Shown piece by piece: positions 1 to 6,728 of a DNA stretch of 35,000 bases. Each line of letters opens with the position of its first letter. The first letter of the stretch is position 1. The stretch spans positions 1 to 35,000 of the forward strand of contig JAEYAG010000159.1 in NCBI GenBank assembly GCA_023451265.1, written 5' to 3'. The notes beneath the pieces were generated by a model, which made no database searches, was not told the DNA's origin, and saw only the letters and a program-made list of their open reading frames with translations. The position numbers and the translations under genes are program-made. The stretch is from Actinomycetes bacterium (lineage in GTDB: Bacteria; Actinomycetota; Actinomycetes; Actinomycetales; Microbacteriaceae).

Positions 1-134
1 CGGCGCTGTCGCCGGGCGCCGTGGCCGACCTGGCCGTCGTGGATCGCGACCCGCTGACGGCGGCGGAGCCGGAGCTGCGCGCCACAGCCGTCTTGGCGAC
101 GCTGCTCGCCGGGCGGCTCACCCACATGGCGTGA
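1..134 (+). CDS. Amidohydrolase family protein, C-terminal end only
   Basis: The window opens inside a gene; the frame beginning at base 3 is open to a TGA at 132-134 and gives the last 43 residues. It reads as SPGAVADLAVVDRDPL, a short variable stretch, then AGRLTHMA. The pattern of a small strand ending in ADLAVVD followed by V.ATLLAGR is typical of the C-terminal composite beta-sandwich of metal-dependent amidohydrolases of the YtcJ/imidazolonepropionase type. The catalytic barrel lies outside the window, so substrate and metal ligands cannot be judged. A strong hairpin follows about 50 bases after the stop, so this is probably the last gene of its transcript. Confidence 0.7.
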   Translation, partial: ALSPGAVADLAVVDRDPLTAAEPELRATAVLATLLAGRLTHMA

Positions 135-187
135 CCTCCTGGCGCCTGTCACGGCGCCGGGCGGCCGATGGCCTGTCCGGAACGACG

Positions 188-216
188 GATGCCCCGGGCG
201 CGAGGCCCGGGGCATC
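188..216. terminator. Hairpin between amidohydrolase and dps
   Basis: Perfect 12-bp inverted repeat GATGCCCCGGGC / GCCCGGGGCATC with a 5-base loop, followed on the plus strand by TGTGTTT. It lies between the convergent ends of the amidohydrolase and dps and can serve both. The T-tract is on the plus side only. Confidence 0.75.
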
Positions 217-235
217 TGTGTTTCGTGCGGTGCGG

Positions 236-721
236 TTACGCGGCGAGGTGAGCCGAGAGGAACCAGCGGTCCTTCTCCAGGCCCGCCTTGATGGCGATCG
301 CGACGTCCTGGCTGGTCAGGTCGGTCTCGTCGAGACCGTCGATGGCTGCCTGGACGTCCGCGATCACGGTGTCCATGTCGCTCACGACGGCGGCGATGAC
401 CTGCTCCCACTGAGTGAAACCGGCCGGCACCGCGGTCGGCTGCGTCTTCTCGGCGACCGTGTTCAGGCGCGCGTCGATCGGCAGGCCGAGGGCGACGATG
501 CGCTCGGCGGCGAGGTCGGCGAACTCCTGCGCGTGCGCGACGACGGAGTCGAGGAGCTCGTGGATCGCGATGAAGTTCGCGCCACGAACGTTCCAGTGCG
601 CCTGCTTGCCGTTGACGGCGAGGCCCTGCAGGCCGAGCGCGACCGGCGTCAGGAACTGTGCCGTGCTGGCGGCGTACTCGGGGCTCGCGGCCGTCGAGGA
701 GATCGTCTGCGTCTTGGTCAT
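236..721 (-). CDS. dps: Dps family ferritin-like DNA-binding protein
   Basis: 161-residue member of the Dps (DNA protection during starvation) family, which forms dodecamers that oxidise and store iron and can bind DNA under stress. The ferroxidase signature is visible: AHWNVRGANFIAIHELLD followed by EFADLAAER, which supplies the two His, the Asp and the Glu of the inter-subunit iron site. The start at 721 is preferred because a GGAGG lies 8 bases upstream (GGAGGCCACATC) and the family begins near MTKTQ; a further upstream ATG would add 15 residues unlike the family. A short N-terminal tail rich in Thr/Ser precedes the first helix. It has its own promoter (766-793) and ends at a hairpin, so it looks monocistronic. 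Confidence 0.93.
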   Translation of the reverse strand: MTKTQTISSTAASPEYAASTAQFLTPVALGLQGLAVNGKQAHWNVRGANFIAIHELLDSVVAHAQEFADLAAERIVALGLPIDARLNTVAEKTQPTAVPAGFTQWEQVIAAVVSDMDTVIADVQAAIDGLDETDLTSQDVAIAIKAGLEKDRWFLSAHLAA

Positions 722-765
722 GATGTGGCCTCCATTCGTCGGGGCTGTGCCCCACGTTGTGTTCA

Positions 766-793
766 ACGCTACTCAGCCCGGAGCATTCCGCAA
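766..793 (-). promoter_or_regulatory. Probable dps promoter
   Basis: On the minus strand TTGCGG (793-788) and TAGCGT (771-766) are separated by 16 bases, giving a predicted start near 759 and a leader of about 38 bases. The leader holds a small GGGGC/GCCCC hairpin (741-753) before the ribosome binding site. Confidence 0.55.
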
Positions 794-841
794 GCAAGAG
801 AAGGCTGGCCAATGCCCTCCATCGGCCGAATGATCGCGCGC

Positions 842-847
842 TACATT
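842..847 (+). promoter_or_regulatory. -10 box for leaderless carbonic anhydrase-like gene
   Basis: TACATT ends 7 bases before the ATG at 855, placing the predicted transcript start at or next to the start codon. The GGAGG at 849-853 is one base from the ATG, too close to work as a normal ribosome binding site. Confidence 0.5.
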
Positions 848-854
848 CGGAGGC

Positions 855-1394
855 ATGACGATCGCCGACGACGCCTCGATCCTCGCTCTCGCCGCGGGCT
901 CTCCGCGGCTGCACGAGACCGCGTACGTCGCCGCCGGGGCCCGCCTCGTCGGCGACGTGACCCTCGAAGAGGGCGCGAGCGTCTGGTACAACGCCGTGGT
1001 GCGCGGCGACAGCGCGCCCATCGTGCTCGGGCCGGGCAGCAACCTGCAGGACAACGTGTCGGTGCACGTGGATGCCGGGCACCCCGTCGTCATCGGCGCC
1101 GATGTCTCCGTGGGGCACAACGCGGTCGTGCACGGCTGCACGATCGGCGACGGCTCGCTCATCGGAATGGGCAGCGTCGTGCTGTCAGGGGCGGTCATCG
1201 GGTCGGCGTGCCTCGTCGCCGCCGGAGCGGTCGTGCTGGAGGGCACGGTCGTGCCGAATGGCTCGCTCGTGGCCGGTGTGCCCGCGAAGGTGCGCCGAGA
1301 ACTCGCCGACGACGAGAAGGCCGGGCTCCTGCGCAACGCGCAGATCTATCGCGCGCACTCCGTGGCGCACGCGTCGGCATCCGACGCCCGTTGA
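855..1394 (+). CDS. Gamma-carbonic anhydrase-like hexapeptide-repeat protein
   Basis: 179 residues built almost entirely of left-handed beta-helix hexapeptide repeats (for example VGDVTLEEGASVWYNAVVRGD, GADVSVGHNAVVHGCTIGDGSLIGMGSVV). The metal-binding histidines of the gamma-class carbonic anhydrase fold are present: one in DNVSVHVD and two in VGHNAVVHG. Proteins of this YrdA/PaaY type form trimers with zinc between subunits; many have weak or no measured carbonic anhydrase activity, so the reaction should not be assumed. It is a single gene, transcribed away from dps, and appears to be translated from a leaderless message. It is followed directly by a tRNA gene on the other strand. Confidence 0.88.
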   Translation: MTIADDASILALAAGSPRLHETAYVAAGARLVGDVTLEEGASVWYNAVVRGDSAPIVLGPGSNLQDNVSVHVDAGHPVVIGADVSVGHNAVVHGCTIGDGSLIGMGSVVLSGAVIGSACLVAAGAVVLEGTVVPNGSLVAGVPAKVRRELADDEKAGLLRNAQIYRAHSVAHASASDAR

Positions 1395-1438
1395 CGTCGC
1401 CGCCGGGTGTCGCGGGGGAGGTGGCCACGAGGGCTCGG

Positions 1439-1512
1439 TGGAGGGGATGACGGGAATCGAACCCGCGTAATCAGTTTGGAAGACTGAGGCTCTACCATTG
1501 AGCTACATCCCC
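1439..1512 (-). tRNA. tRNA-Gly (anticodon TCC)
   Basis: Cloverleaf on the minus strand: acceptor GGGGATG pairs with CATCCCC, D arm GCTCAATGGTAGAGC, anticodon loop CTTCCAA with anticodon TCC (reads GGA), T arm CGGGTTCGATTCCCG, discriminator T at 1442 and an encoded CCA at 1441-1439. Confidence 0.95.
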
Positions 1513-1540
1513 GAACCTGCCGCGTGGCAGGGCCTCGAAG

Positions 1541-1567
1541 AGTCTACTAGGTCGCGTCGGCTAGACT
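1541..1567. promoter_or_regulatory. Divergent -10 boxes for tRNA-Gly and tRNA-Pro
   Basis: TAGACT occurs on the minus strand at 1546-1541, about 29 bases before tRNA-Gly, and on the plus strand at 1562-1567, about 54 bases before tRNA-Pro. No good -35 is obvious on either side. The placement between divergent tRNA genes supports the assignment. Confidence 0.5.
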
Positions 1568-1620
1568 GACCACCGGCCGTTTTTCGGCGCACGCCCCCTG
1601 TCGAAAGGCAAGTGCGCGCC

Positions 1621-1694
1621 CGGGGCGTAGCTCAGCTTGGTAGAGCGCCCGCTTTGGGAGCGGGAGGCCGCAGGTTCAAATCCTGTCGCCCCGA
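1621..1694 (+). tRNA. tRNA-Pro (anticodon TGG)
   Basis: Acceptor CGGGGCG pairs with CGCCCCG, D arm GCTCAGCTTGGTAGAGC, anticodon stem CCCGC/GCGGG with loop TTTGGGA and anticodon TGG (reads CCA), T loop GGTTCAAATCC, discriminator A at 1694. CCA is not encoded; the next bases are CAT. Confidence 0.95.
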
Positions 1695-1770
1695 CATACG
1701 GCCCGTAGACCCAGACCCAGACCACCACGGACGCGCTGTTGCGCGGCCGGACACGAGGAGAACAACAGGC

Positions 1771-3261
1771 ATGGTCACCAGCACCGTCGAGAAGCTCGGC
1801 CCCACCCGGGTGAAGCTGCACATCACGGTCACCCCCGATGAGCTGAAGCCGAGCATCACGCACGCGTACGAGCACATCGCCCAGGACATCCAGATCCCCG
1901 GCTTCCGCAAGGGCAAGGTCCCGGCCCCGATCATCGACCAGCGCGTCGGTCGCGGCGCCGTGATCGAGCACGCGGTCAGCGAGGGCCTGGACGGCTTCTA
2001 CCGCGAGGCCGTGACGGCGAACGAGATCCGCATCGTCGGCCGTCCCTCGGCCGAGGTCATCGAGTGGCCGAGCGACAAGGACTTCTCCGGCGACCTCAAG
2101 GTCGAGGTCGAGGTGGACGTCCGCCCCGAGTTCGACCTGCCGGCCCTCGAGGACGTGACCGTCGAGATCGACGCCGTCGAGACCGATGACGCGGCGATCG
2201 ACGCCGAGCTGGACCGTCTGCGCGGCCGTTTCGGCACGCTGGTGACCGTCGACCGTCCCGCCGCGAAGGGCGACTTCGTCGAGCTGAACCTCGTCGCCAC
2301 GATCGACGGCGCCGAGATCGACCGCGCCGAGGGCGTCTCGTACGAGGTCGGCTCCGGCGAGCTGCTCGAGGGCATCGACGAGGCCGTTGACTCGCTCACC
2401 GCCGGTGAGGACACCACGTTCCGCTCGAAGCTCATCGACGGCGACCACGCTGGCGAGGAGGCCGAGGTCTCGGTGTCGGTGACCGCCGTCAAGGAGCGCG
2501 AGCTGCCCGACGCCGACGACGACTTCGCCCAGATGGCGAGTGAGTTCGACACGATCGCGGAGCTTCGCGAGAGCCTCGCCGAGCGCGTCGCCGAGCAGTC
2601 GGTGTTCGTGCAGGGCGCCGCGGCGCGCGACAAGCTGCTGGAGGCGCTCCTGGCCAAGGTCGAGATCCCCGTTCCGGAGCAGCTCGTCGAGGACGAGGTG
2701 CACGCGCACCTCGAGGGCGAAGGGCGCCTGGAGGACGACGAGCACCGTGCCGAGGTCACCGAGGCCAGCCAGAAGCAGTTCCGCACCCAGATGATCCTCG
2801 ACAAGCTCGCCGAGGCGCACGAGGTGCAGGTGTCGCAGGAGGAGCTGACGCAGTACCTCATCCAGTCGGCCGCGCAGTACGGCATGGCGCCGCAGGAGTT
2901 CGTCGACGCGCTGCAGCAGGGCAACCAGCTGCCGGCGATGGTCGGCGAGGTCGCCCGCAACAAGGCGCTCGCGATCGCCCTGGGCAAGGTCACCGTCGTG
3001 GACACCAACGGTAAGAGCGTCGACCTCACCGGCTTCGCCGCTGTCGACGAGGACGAGGCTGAGGCCGAGGTCGTCGAGGAGGCGCAGGAGATCGCGGATG
3101 CCGCGGCCGACGCCGAGGACGCCGCTCCCGCGAAGAAGGCTCCCGCCAAGAAGGCGCCGGCCAAGAAGGCTCCCGCCGAGAAGGCGGATGCCGACGAGAA
3201 GCCGGCCGCGAAGAAGGCACCGGCCAAGAAGGCTCCGGCTATGAAGGCCGACGCCGAGTAA
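1771..3261 (+). CDS. tig: Trigger factor, ribosome-associated chaperone and prolyl isomerase
   Basis: 496 residues. Trigger factor docks at the ribosome exit tunnel and holds nascent chains. The N-terminal ribosome-binding domain carries the signature loop GFRKGKVPAPII around residues 47-60. The FKBP-type prolyl isomerase domain follows (about 150-240: AAKGDFVELNLVATIDG, YEVGSGELLEGIDEAV), then the helical C-terminal chaperone domain. Beyond the usual end lies an acidic stretch (roughly 425-451) and a 45-residue tail of APAKK repeats (about 452-496), an extension seen in some actinobacterial trigger factors and not in E. coli. GAGGAG ends 10 bases before the ATG at 1771. The gene lies between tRNA-Pro and its own terminator, just before the ClpP operon. 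Confidence 0.96.
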   Translation: MVTSTVEKLGPTRVKLHITVTPDELKPSITHAYEHIAQDIQIPGFRKGKVPAPIIDQRVGRGAVIEHAVSEGLDGFYREAVTANEIRIVGRPSAEVIEWPSDKDFSGDLKVEVEVDVRPEFDLPALEDVTVEIDAVETDDAAIDAELDRLRGRFGTLVTVDRPAAKGDFVELNLVATIDGAEIDRAEGVSYEVGSGELLEGIDEAVDSLTAGEDTTFRSKLIDGDHAGEEAEVSVSVTAVKERELPDADDDFAQMASEFDTIAELRESLAERVAEQSVFVQGAAARDKLLEALLAKVEIPVPEQLVEDEVHAHLEGEGRLEDDEHRAEVTEASQKQFRTQMILDKLAEAHEVQVSQEELTQYLIQSAAQYGMAPQEFVDALQQGNQLPAMVGEVARNKALAIALGKVTVVDTNGKSVDLTGFAAVDEDEAEAEVVEEAQEIADAAADAEDAAPAKKAPAKKAPAKKAPAEKADADEKPAAKKAPAKKAPAMKADAE

Positions 3262-3274
3262 GCACACGTGCGAT

Positions 3275-3304
3275 GGGTCGGATGCCACGGCATCCGACCC
3301 TTCG
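3275..3304 (+). terminator. tig terminator
   Basis: Perfect 12-bp inverted repeat GGGTCGGATGCC / GGCATCCGACCC with only AC between the arms, followed by TTCGTCGTTC. It begins 13 bases after the tig stop. Confidence 0.8.
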
Positions 3305-3339
3305 TCGTTCTCCACGGCGGCCAGGGCGACACGGCGCTC

Positions 3340-3386
3340 CGCCGACGGCGAACACGGGCAGGACGCCGATGCCGCGTCGGTAGATT
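3340..3386 (+). promoter_or_regulatory. clpP1P2 promoter with ClgR-like box
   Basis: TAGATT at 3381-3386 is the likely -10, giving a start near 3393 and a leader of about 30 bases. The expected -35 position (about 3358-3363, GCAGGA) is far from consensus, as in activator-dependent promoters. Just upstream, CGCCGACGGCGAAC (3340-3353) matches the core CGCYNANRGCGWWS of the ClgR motif described in Corynebacterium as I recall it; the A/T-rich flank of that motif (WNNW) is not matched. ClgR activates clpP1P2 in related bacteria. Confidence 0.45.
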
Positions 3387-3421
3387 CGATGGCGTACGGA
3401 AACCCGGAATCAGGAGTATCC

Positions 3422-4006
3422 ATGGCTGAACCACTAGTCGCGACGAGCGTCTTCGACAGGCTGCTGAAAGACCGCATCATCTGGCTCGGGTCGGAGGTGC
3501 GCGACGAGAACGCGAACGAGATCTGCGCGAAGATCCTGCTGCTTGCGGCCGAGGACAGCGAGAAGGACATCTACCTCTACGTCAACTCGCCCGGCGGCTC
3601 CATCACGGCCGGCATGGCGATCTACGACACGATGCAGTTCGTGCCCAACGACATCGTCACGGTCGGCATCGGCATGGCCGCCTCGATGGGGCAGCTGCTA
3701 CTGACGGCGGGCACGAAGGGCAAGCGCTACATCACTCCCAACGCCCGCGTCCTGCTGCACCAGCCGCACGGCGGCTTCGGCGGCACCGCGAGCGACATCC
3801 AGACGCAGGCCCAGCTGATCCTCGACATGAAGAAGCGCCTCGCGGAGATCACCGCGGCCCAGACCGGCAAGTCAGTCGAGCAGATCAACGCCGACGGCGA
3901 CCGCGACCGGTGGTTCACCGCCGAGGAGGCGCTCGCCTACGGCTTCGTCGACCACATCCGCGAATCGGCCTCCGACGTCATCGGCGGCGGCGGCACCGAG
4001 AACTGA
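3422..4006 (+). CDS. clpP1: ATP-dependent Clp protease proteolytic subunit 1
   Basis: 194 residues, ClpP serine peptidase family. The catalytic triad is visible: Ser88 in GMAASMG, His113 in LLHQPHGG and Asp162 in GDRDRW; the oxyanion loop is NSPGGS (55-60). In actinobacteria ClpP1 and ClpP2 form a mixed two-ring complex, fed substrates by ClpX or ClpC1. The start at 3422 has AGGAG 5 bases upstream; an ATG 11 codons earlier (3389) lies almost on the -10 box and is rejected. clpP2 follows after 17 bases, so the two form an operon. Confidence 0.97.
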   Translation: MAEPLVATSVFDRLLKDRIIWLGSEVRDENANEICAKILLLAAEDSEKDIYLYVNSPGGSITAGMAIYDTMQFVPNDIVTVGIGMAASMGQLLLTAGTKGKRYITPNARVLLHQPHGGFGGTASDIQTQAQLILDMKKRLAEITAAQTGKSVEQINADGDRDRWFTAEEALAYGFVDHIRESASDVIGGGGTEN

Positions 4007-4023
4007 CCGGAGGACACCGACAC

Positions 4024-4689
4024 ATGAACATCCCCACCGCAGGGCTGCCGCAGGGCATCGCGATGCCCTCCAGCCGCTACATCCTCCCGCAGTTCGAGGA
4101 GCGCACGGCCTACGGCTACAAGCGTCAGGACCCGTACAACAAGCTGTTCGAGGACCGCGTGATCTTCCTCGGCGTCCAGGTCGACGACGCGTCGGCCGAT
4201 GACGTCATGGCGCAGTTGCTGGTGCTCGAGTCGCAGGACCCCGACCGCGACATCATCATGTACATCAACTCGCCAGGCGGCTCGTTCACGGCCATGACGG
4301 CCATCTACGACACGATGCAGTACGTCTCGCCGCAGATCCAGACCGTTGTCCTCGGTCAGGCCGCGTCGGCGGCATCCGTCCTGCTCGCGGCCGGCGCGCC
4401 CGGCAAGCGCCTCGCGCTGCCGAACGCCCGCATCCTCATGCACCAGCCCGCCGTCGGCGAGGCCGGGCACGGGCAGGCGTCGGACATCGAGATCCAGGCG
4501 GCCGAGATCCTGCGCATGCGCACGTGGCTCGAGGAGACGATGGCCCGTCACACCAACCGCACGCAGGAGCAGGTCAACAAGGACATCGACCGCGACAAGA
4601 TCCTGTCGGCGACCGAGGCTCTCGAGTACGGCATCGTCGACCAGGTGCTGACCTCGCGCAAGCGTCAGCCCGCCGCGATCACGTCCTGA
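4024..4689 (+). CDS. clpP2: ATP-dependent Clp protease proteolytic subunit 2
   Basis: 221 residues, second ClpP paralogue. Triad: Ser115 in GQAASAAS, His140 in LMHQPAVG and Asp191 in DIDRDK; NSPGGS at 82-87. It has a longer N-terminus than ClpP1 (MNIPTAGLPQGIAMPSSRYILPQFEERTAYG split around a Pro-rich start), as is usual for actinobacterial ClpP2, where a propeptide is often removed. GGAGG lies 10 bases before the ATG. It follows clpP1 by 17 bases and ends at a long hairpin, so clpP1-clpP2 form a two-gene unit separate from clpX. Confidence 0.97.
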   Translation: MNIPTAGLPQGIAMPSSRYILPQFEERTAYGYKRQDPYNKLFEDRVIFLGVQVDDASADDVMAQLLVLESQDPDRDIIMYINSPGGSFTAMTAIYDTMQYVSPQIQTVVLGQAASAASVLLAAGAPGKRLALPNARILMHQPAVGEAGHGQASDIEIQAAEILRMRTWLEETMARHTNRTQEQVNKDIDRDKILSATEALEYGIVDQVLTSRKRQPAAITS

Positions 4690-4703
4690 GCGGACCCACC
4701 CGC

Positions 4704-4750
4704 GAAGTCCCGCCGCGCACCGTTCACCCGGGCGGCGGGACTTCGTCGTT
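4704..4750 (+). terminator. clpP1P2 terminator
   Basis: 13-bp perfect inverted repeat GAAGTCCCGCCGC / GCGGCGGGACTTC with a 15-base loop, followed by GTCGTTT. It begins 14 bases after the clpP2 stop and separates the operon from clpX. Confidence 0.8.
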
Positions 4751-4804
4751 TCACGCGATCCACGCATCGGCGTCGCAATCCGCCGGGATGTCCCGGACAG
4801 CGGT

Positions 4805-4810
4805 TAGGCT
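4805..4810 (+). promoter_or_regulatory. clpX -10 box
   Basis: TAGGCT lies after the clpP2 terminator, predicting a start near 4817 and a leader of about 31 bases with a strong GAAGGAGGAG ribosome binding site. No clear -35 is seen. Confidence 0.5.
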
Positions 4811-4847
4811 CGAACCGCACCTGAGAGTTCTCTGAAGGAGGAGCACC

Positions 4848-6116
4848 ATGGCTCGAATCGGTGAGAGCGCCGACCTGTTCAAGTGCTCCTTCTGTGGCAA
4901 GAGCCAGAAGCAGGTGCAGCAGCTGATCGCCGGCCCCGGCGTCTACATCTGCGATGAGTGCGTCGAGCTGTGCAACGAGATCATCGAAGAGCGCATGGCC
5001 GAGTCGGGCGAAGGCGTCGTGGCCGACTTCGACCTGCCGAAGCCCCGTGAGATCTACGCGTTCCTCGAGGAGTACGTGGTGGGGCAGGATGCCGCGAAGA
5101 AGGCGCTCTCGGTCGCCGTCTACAACCACTACAAGCGTGTCCGCGCTCACGGCACCCTGCAGAGCGCCGAGCAGCGCGCCGACGAGGTCGAGATCGCCAA
5201 GAGCAACATCCTGCTGCTTGGCCCGACCGGCTGCGGCAAGACCTATCTCGCGCAGACGCTCGCGAAGCGCCTGAACGTGCCGTTCGCGGTCGCCGACGCC
5301 ACCGCCCTCACCGAGGCCGGGTACGTCGGTGAGGATGTCGAGAACATCCTGCTGAAGCTCCTGCAGGCCGCCGACTTCGACGTCAAGCGGGCCGAGACGG
5401 GCATCATCTACATCGACGAGGTCGACAAGATCGCCCGCAAGGCGGAGAACCCGTCGATCACCCGTGACGTGTCGGGCGAAGGTGTGCAGCAGGCGCTGCT
5501 GAAGATCCTGGAGGGCACGGTCGCCTCGGTCCCGCCGCAGGGCGGACGCAAGCATCCGCATCAGGAATTCATCCAGATCGACACGACGAACGTGCTGTTC
5601 ATCGTCGCGGGCGCGTTCGCGGGCCTCGAGGACATCATCTCCTCGCGCGTGGGCAAGCACGGCGTCGGGTTCGGCGCCCCGCTGCAGGAGAAGGGCAAGG
5701 AGCTCGACCTGTTCAGCGAGGTGCGTCCCGAGGACCTGCACAAGTTCGGCCTGATCCCGGAGTTCATCGGCCGTCTGCCGGTCGTCACCTCGGTCGCGCC
5801 GCTCGATCAAGAAGCGCTCATCGAGATCCTCACCGGTCCGAAGAACGCGTTCGTGAAGCAGTATCAGCGCATGTTCGAGCTCGACGGCGCCGAGCTGGAG
5901 TTCGAGGACGAGGCGCTGCGCGCCGTCGCCGCCCTGGCCGTCGCCCGCAAGACCGGCGCCCGCGGCCTCCGGGCCATCCTGGAAGACGTGCTGGGCCCGA
6001 TCATGTTCGAGATCCCGTCGACCGACGACGTCGCGAAGGTCATCGTCACCCGCGCGTCGGTCACGGAGGGCGCTCCGCCCACCCTCGTGCTGGAGCGCAA
6101 GCGCAAGAGCGCCTGA
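4848..6116 (+). CDS. clpX: Clp protease ATP-binding subunit ClpX
   Basis: 422 residues, the usual length. ClpX is the AAA+ unfoldase that recognises tagged substrates and threads them into ClpP. The N-terminal zinc-binding domain has Cys13, Cys16, Cys35 and Cys38. Walker A is GPTGCGKT (125-132) and Walker B is IIYIDEVDK; the sensor and pore region includes the GYVGEDVEN signature. The ClpP-docking loop region (IGF-like) appears as VGFGAP after KHG. AAGGAGGAG lies a few bases before the ATG. It has its own promoter after the clpP2 terminator, so chaperone and peptidase are adjacent but not obliged to be co-transcribed. Confidence 0.97.
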   Translation: MARIGESADLFKCSFCGKSQKQVQQLIAGPGVYICDECVELCNEIIEERMAESGEGVVADFDLPKPREIYAFLEEYVVGQDAAKKALSVAVYNHYKRVRAHGTLQSAEQRADEVEIAKSNILLLGPTGCGKTYLAQTLAKRLNVPFAVADATALTEAGYVGEDVENILLKLLQAADFDVKRAETGIIYIDEVDKIARKAENPSITRDVSGEGVQQALLKILEGTVASVPPQGGRKHPHQEFIQIDTTNVLFIVAGAFAGLEDIISSRVGKHGVGFGAPLQEKGKELDLFSEVRPEDLHKFGLIPEFIGRLPVVTSVAPLDQEALIEILTGPKNAFVKQYQRMFELDGAELEFEDEALRAVAALAVARKTGARGLRAILEDVLGPIMFEIPSTDDVAKVIVTRASVTEGAPPTLVLERKRKSA

Positions 6117-6136
6117 GGCCTGCCGGAGCCGGTTCG

Positions 6137-6142
6137 TAGGAT
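6137..6142 (+). promoter_or_regulatory. -10 box for leaderless RibD/DHFR-like gene
   Basis: TAGGAT is followed by 6 bases and then the ATG at 6149; no ribosome binding site is present. Confidence 0.5.
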
Positions 6143-6148
6143 GCGGGC

Positions 6149-6715
6149 ATGAACCGATTCCTCTTCGACACCGCCACGACCCTCAACGGCTGGATCGCCG
6201 ACGAGCAGAACTCGCTCGACTGGCTGTTCGCCGTGGAAGGCGGCGCCGAGCCCGATGCTTCACTCGTGCCGCAGAACGCGACCGTGCTCGTGGAGGGCTC
6301 CACGACATACCAGTGGGTCCTCGAGCACGAGGACATCCTCGCGCACCCCGAGAAGTGGCGGAGCTTCCACGGCGATCGGCCGACGTTCGTGTTCACGACG
6401 CGCGCGTTGCCCGTTCCGGAGGGCGCGGATGTCCGGTTCGTGTCCGGCGCGGTCACCGACGCCCTCCCCGCCATCCGGTCAGCCGCCGGAGACGGCGACG
6501 TGTGGATCATCGGCGGGGGAGAGCTCGCCGGCCAGTTCCTCGATGCCGGCGCGCTCGACGAGATCGCCGTCTCGATCGCGCCGGTTCTGTTGACCGGGGG
6601 AGCACCGCTCCTGCCGCGGCGGCTGGAGTCGAACCGGCTCCGTCTGCTGTCGGCATCCGCCGCCGGCCAGTTCGCGCGCTTGCGTTACGAGGTCACCGCA
6701 CCCGCCGCGCACTGA
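6149..6715 (+). CDS. Dihydrofolate reductase / RibD C-terminal family protein
   Basis: 188 residues of the RibD_C / DHFR-like NADPH-dependent reductase fold (YyaP/YwjB type). Visible signatures are the N-terminal LNGWIAD, the central VLVEGSTTYQWV segment, and the nucleotide-binding VWIIGGGELAGQFLDAGALDEI followed by PVLLTGGAPLLP. These stand-alone proteins are of unknown substrate and should not be taken as the folate enzyme. The gene starts 33 bases after clpX and appears to use a leaderless start. It converges on the M3 peptidase gene with 4 bases between stop codons. Confidence 0.8.
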   Translation: MNRFLFDTATTLNGWIADEQNSLDWLFAVEGGAEPDASLVPQNATVLVEGSTTYQWVLEHEDILAHPEKWRSFHGDRPTFVFTTRALPVPEGADVRFVSGAVTDALPAIRSAAGDGDVWIIGGGELAGQFLDAGALDEIAVSIAPVLLTGGAPLLPRRLESNRLRLLSASAAGQFARLRYEVTAPAAH

Positions 6716-6728
6716 CGCCTCAGGCGTC
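6714..6728. other. Stop-codon hairpin at convergent gene ends
   Basis: Perfect 6-bp stem GACGCC / GGCGTC; the 3-base loop TCA is the stop codon of the minus-strand peptidase, and the plus-strand stop TGA overlaps the left arm. It may act as a weak two-way terminator, but no T-tract follows. Confidence 0.4.

Noticed and set aside
722..766. Extended N-terminus of Dps from the upstream ATG at 766
   Set aside because: The start at 721 has GGAGG at good spacing and matches the family; the upstream ATG lies in the predicted promoter.
1439..1694. tRNA genes as integration sites for a mobile element
   Set aside because: No integrase gene nearby and no duplicated tRNA 3' end found in the window.
1561..3570. 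Long open frames antisense to tig
   Set aside because: They mirror tig codons in a high-GC genome, have Arg/Leu/Val-rich composition with no family signature, and run through tRNA-Pro and the tig terminator.
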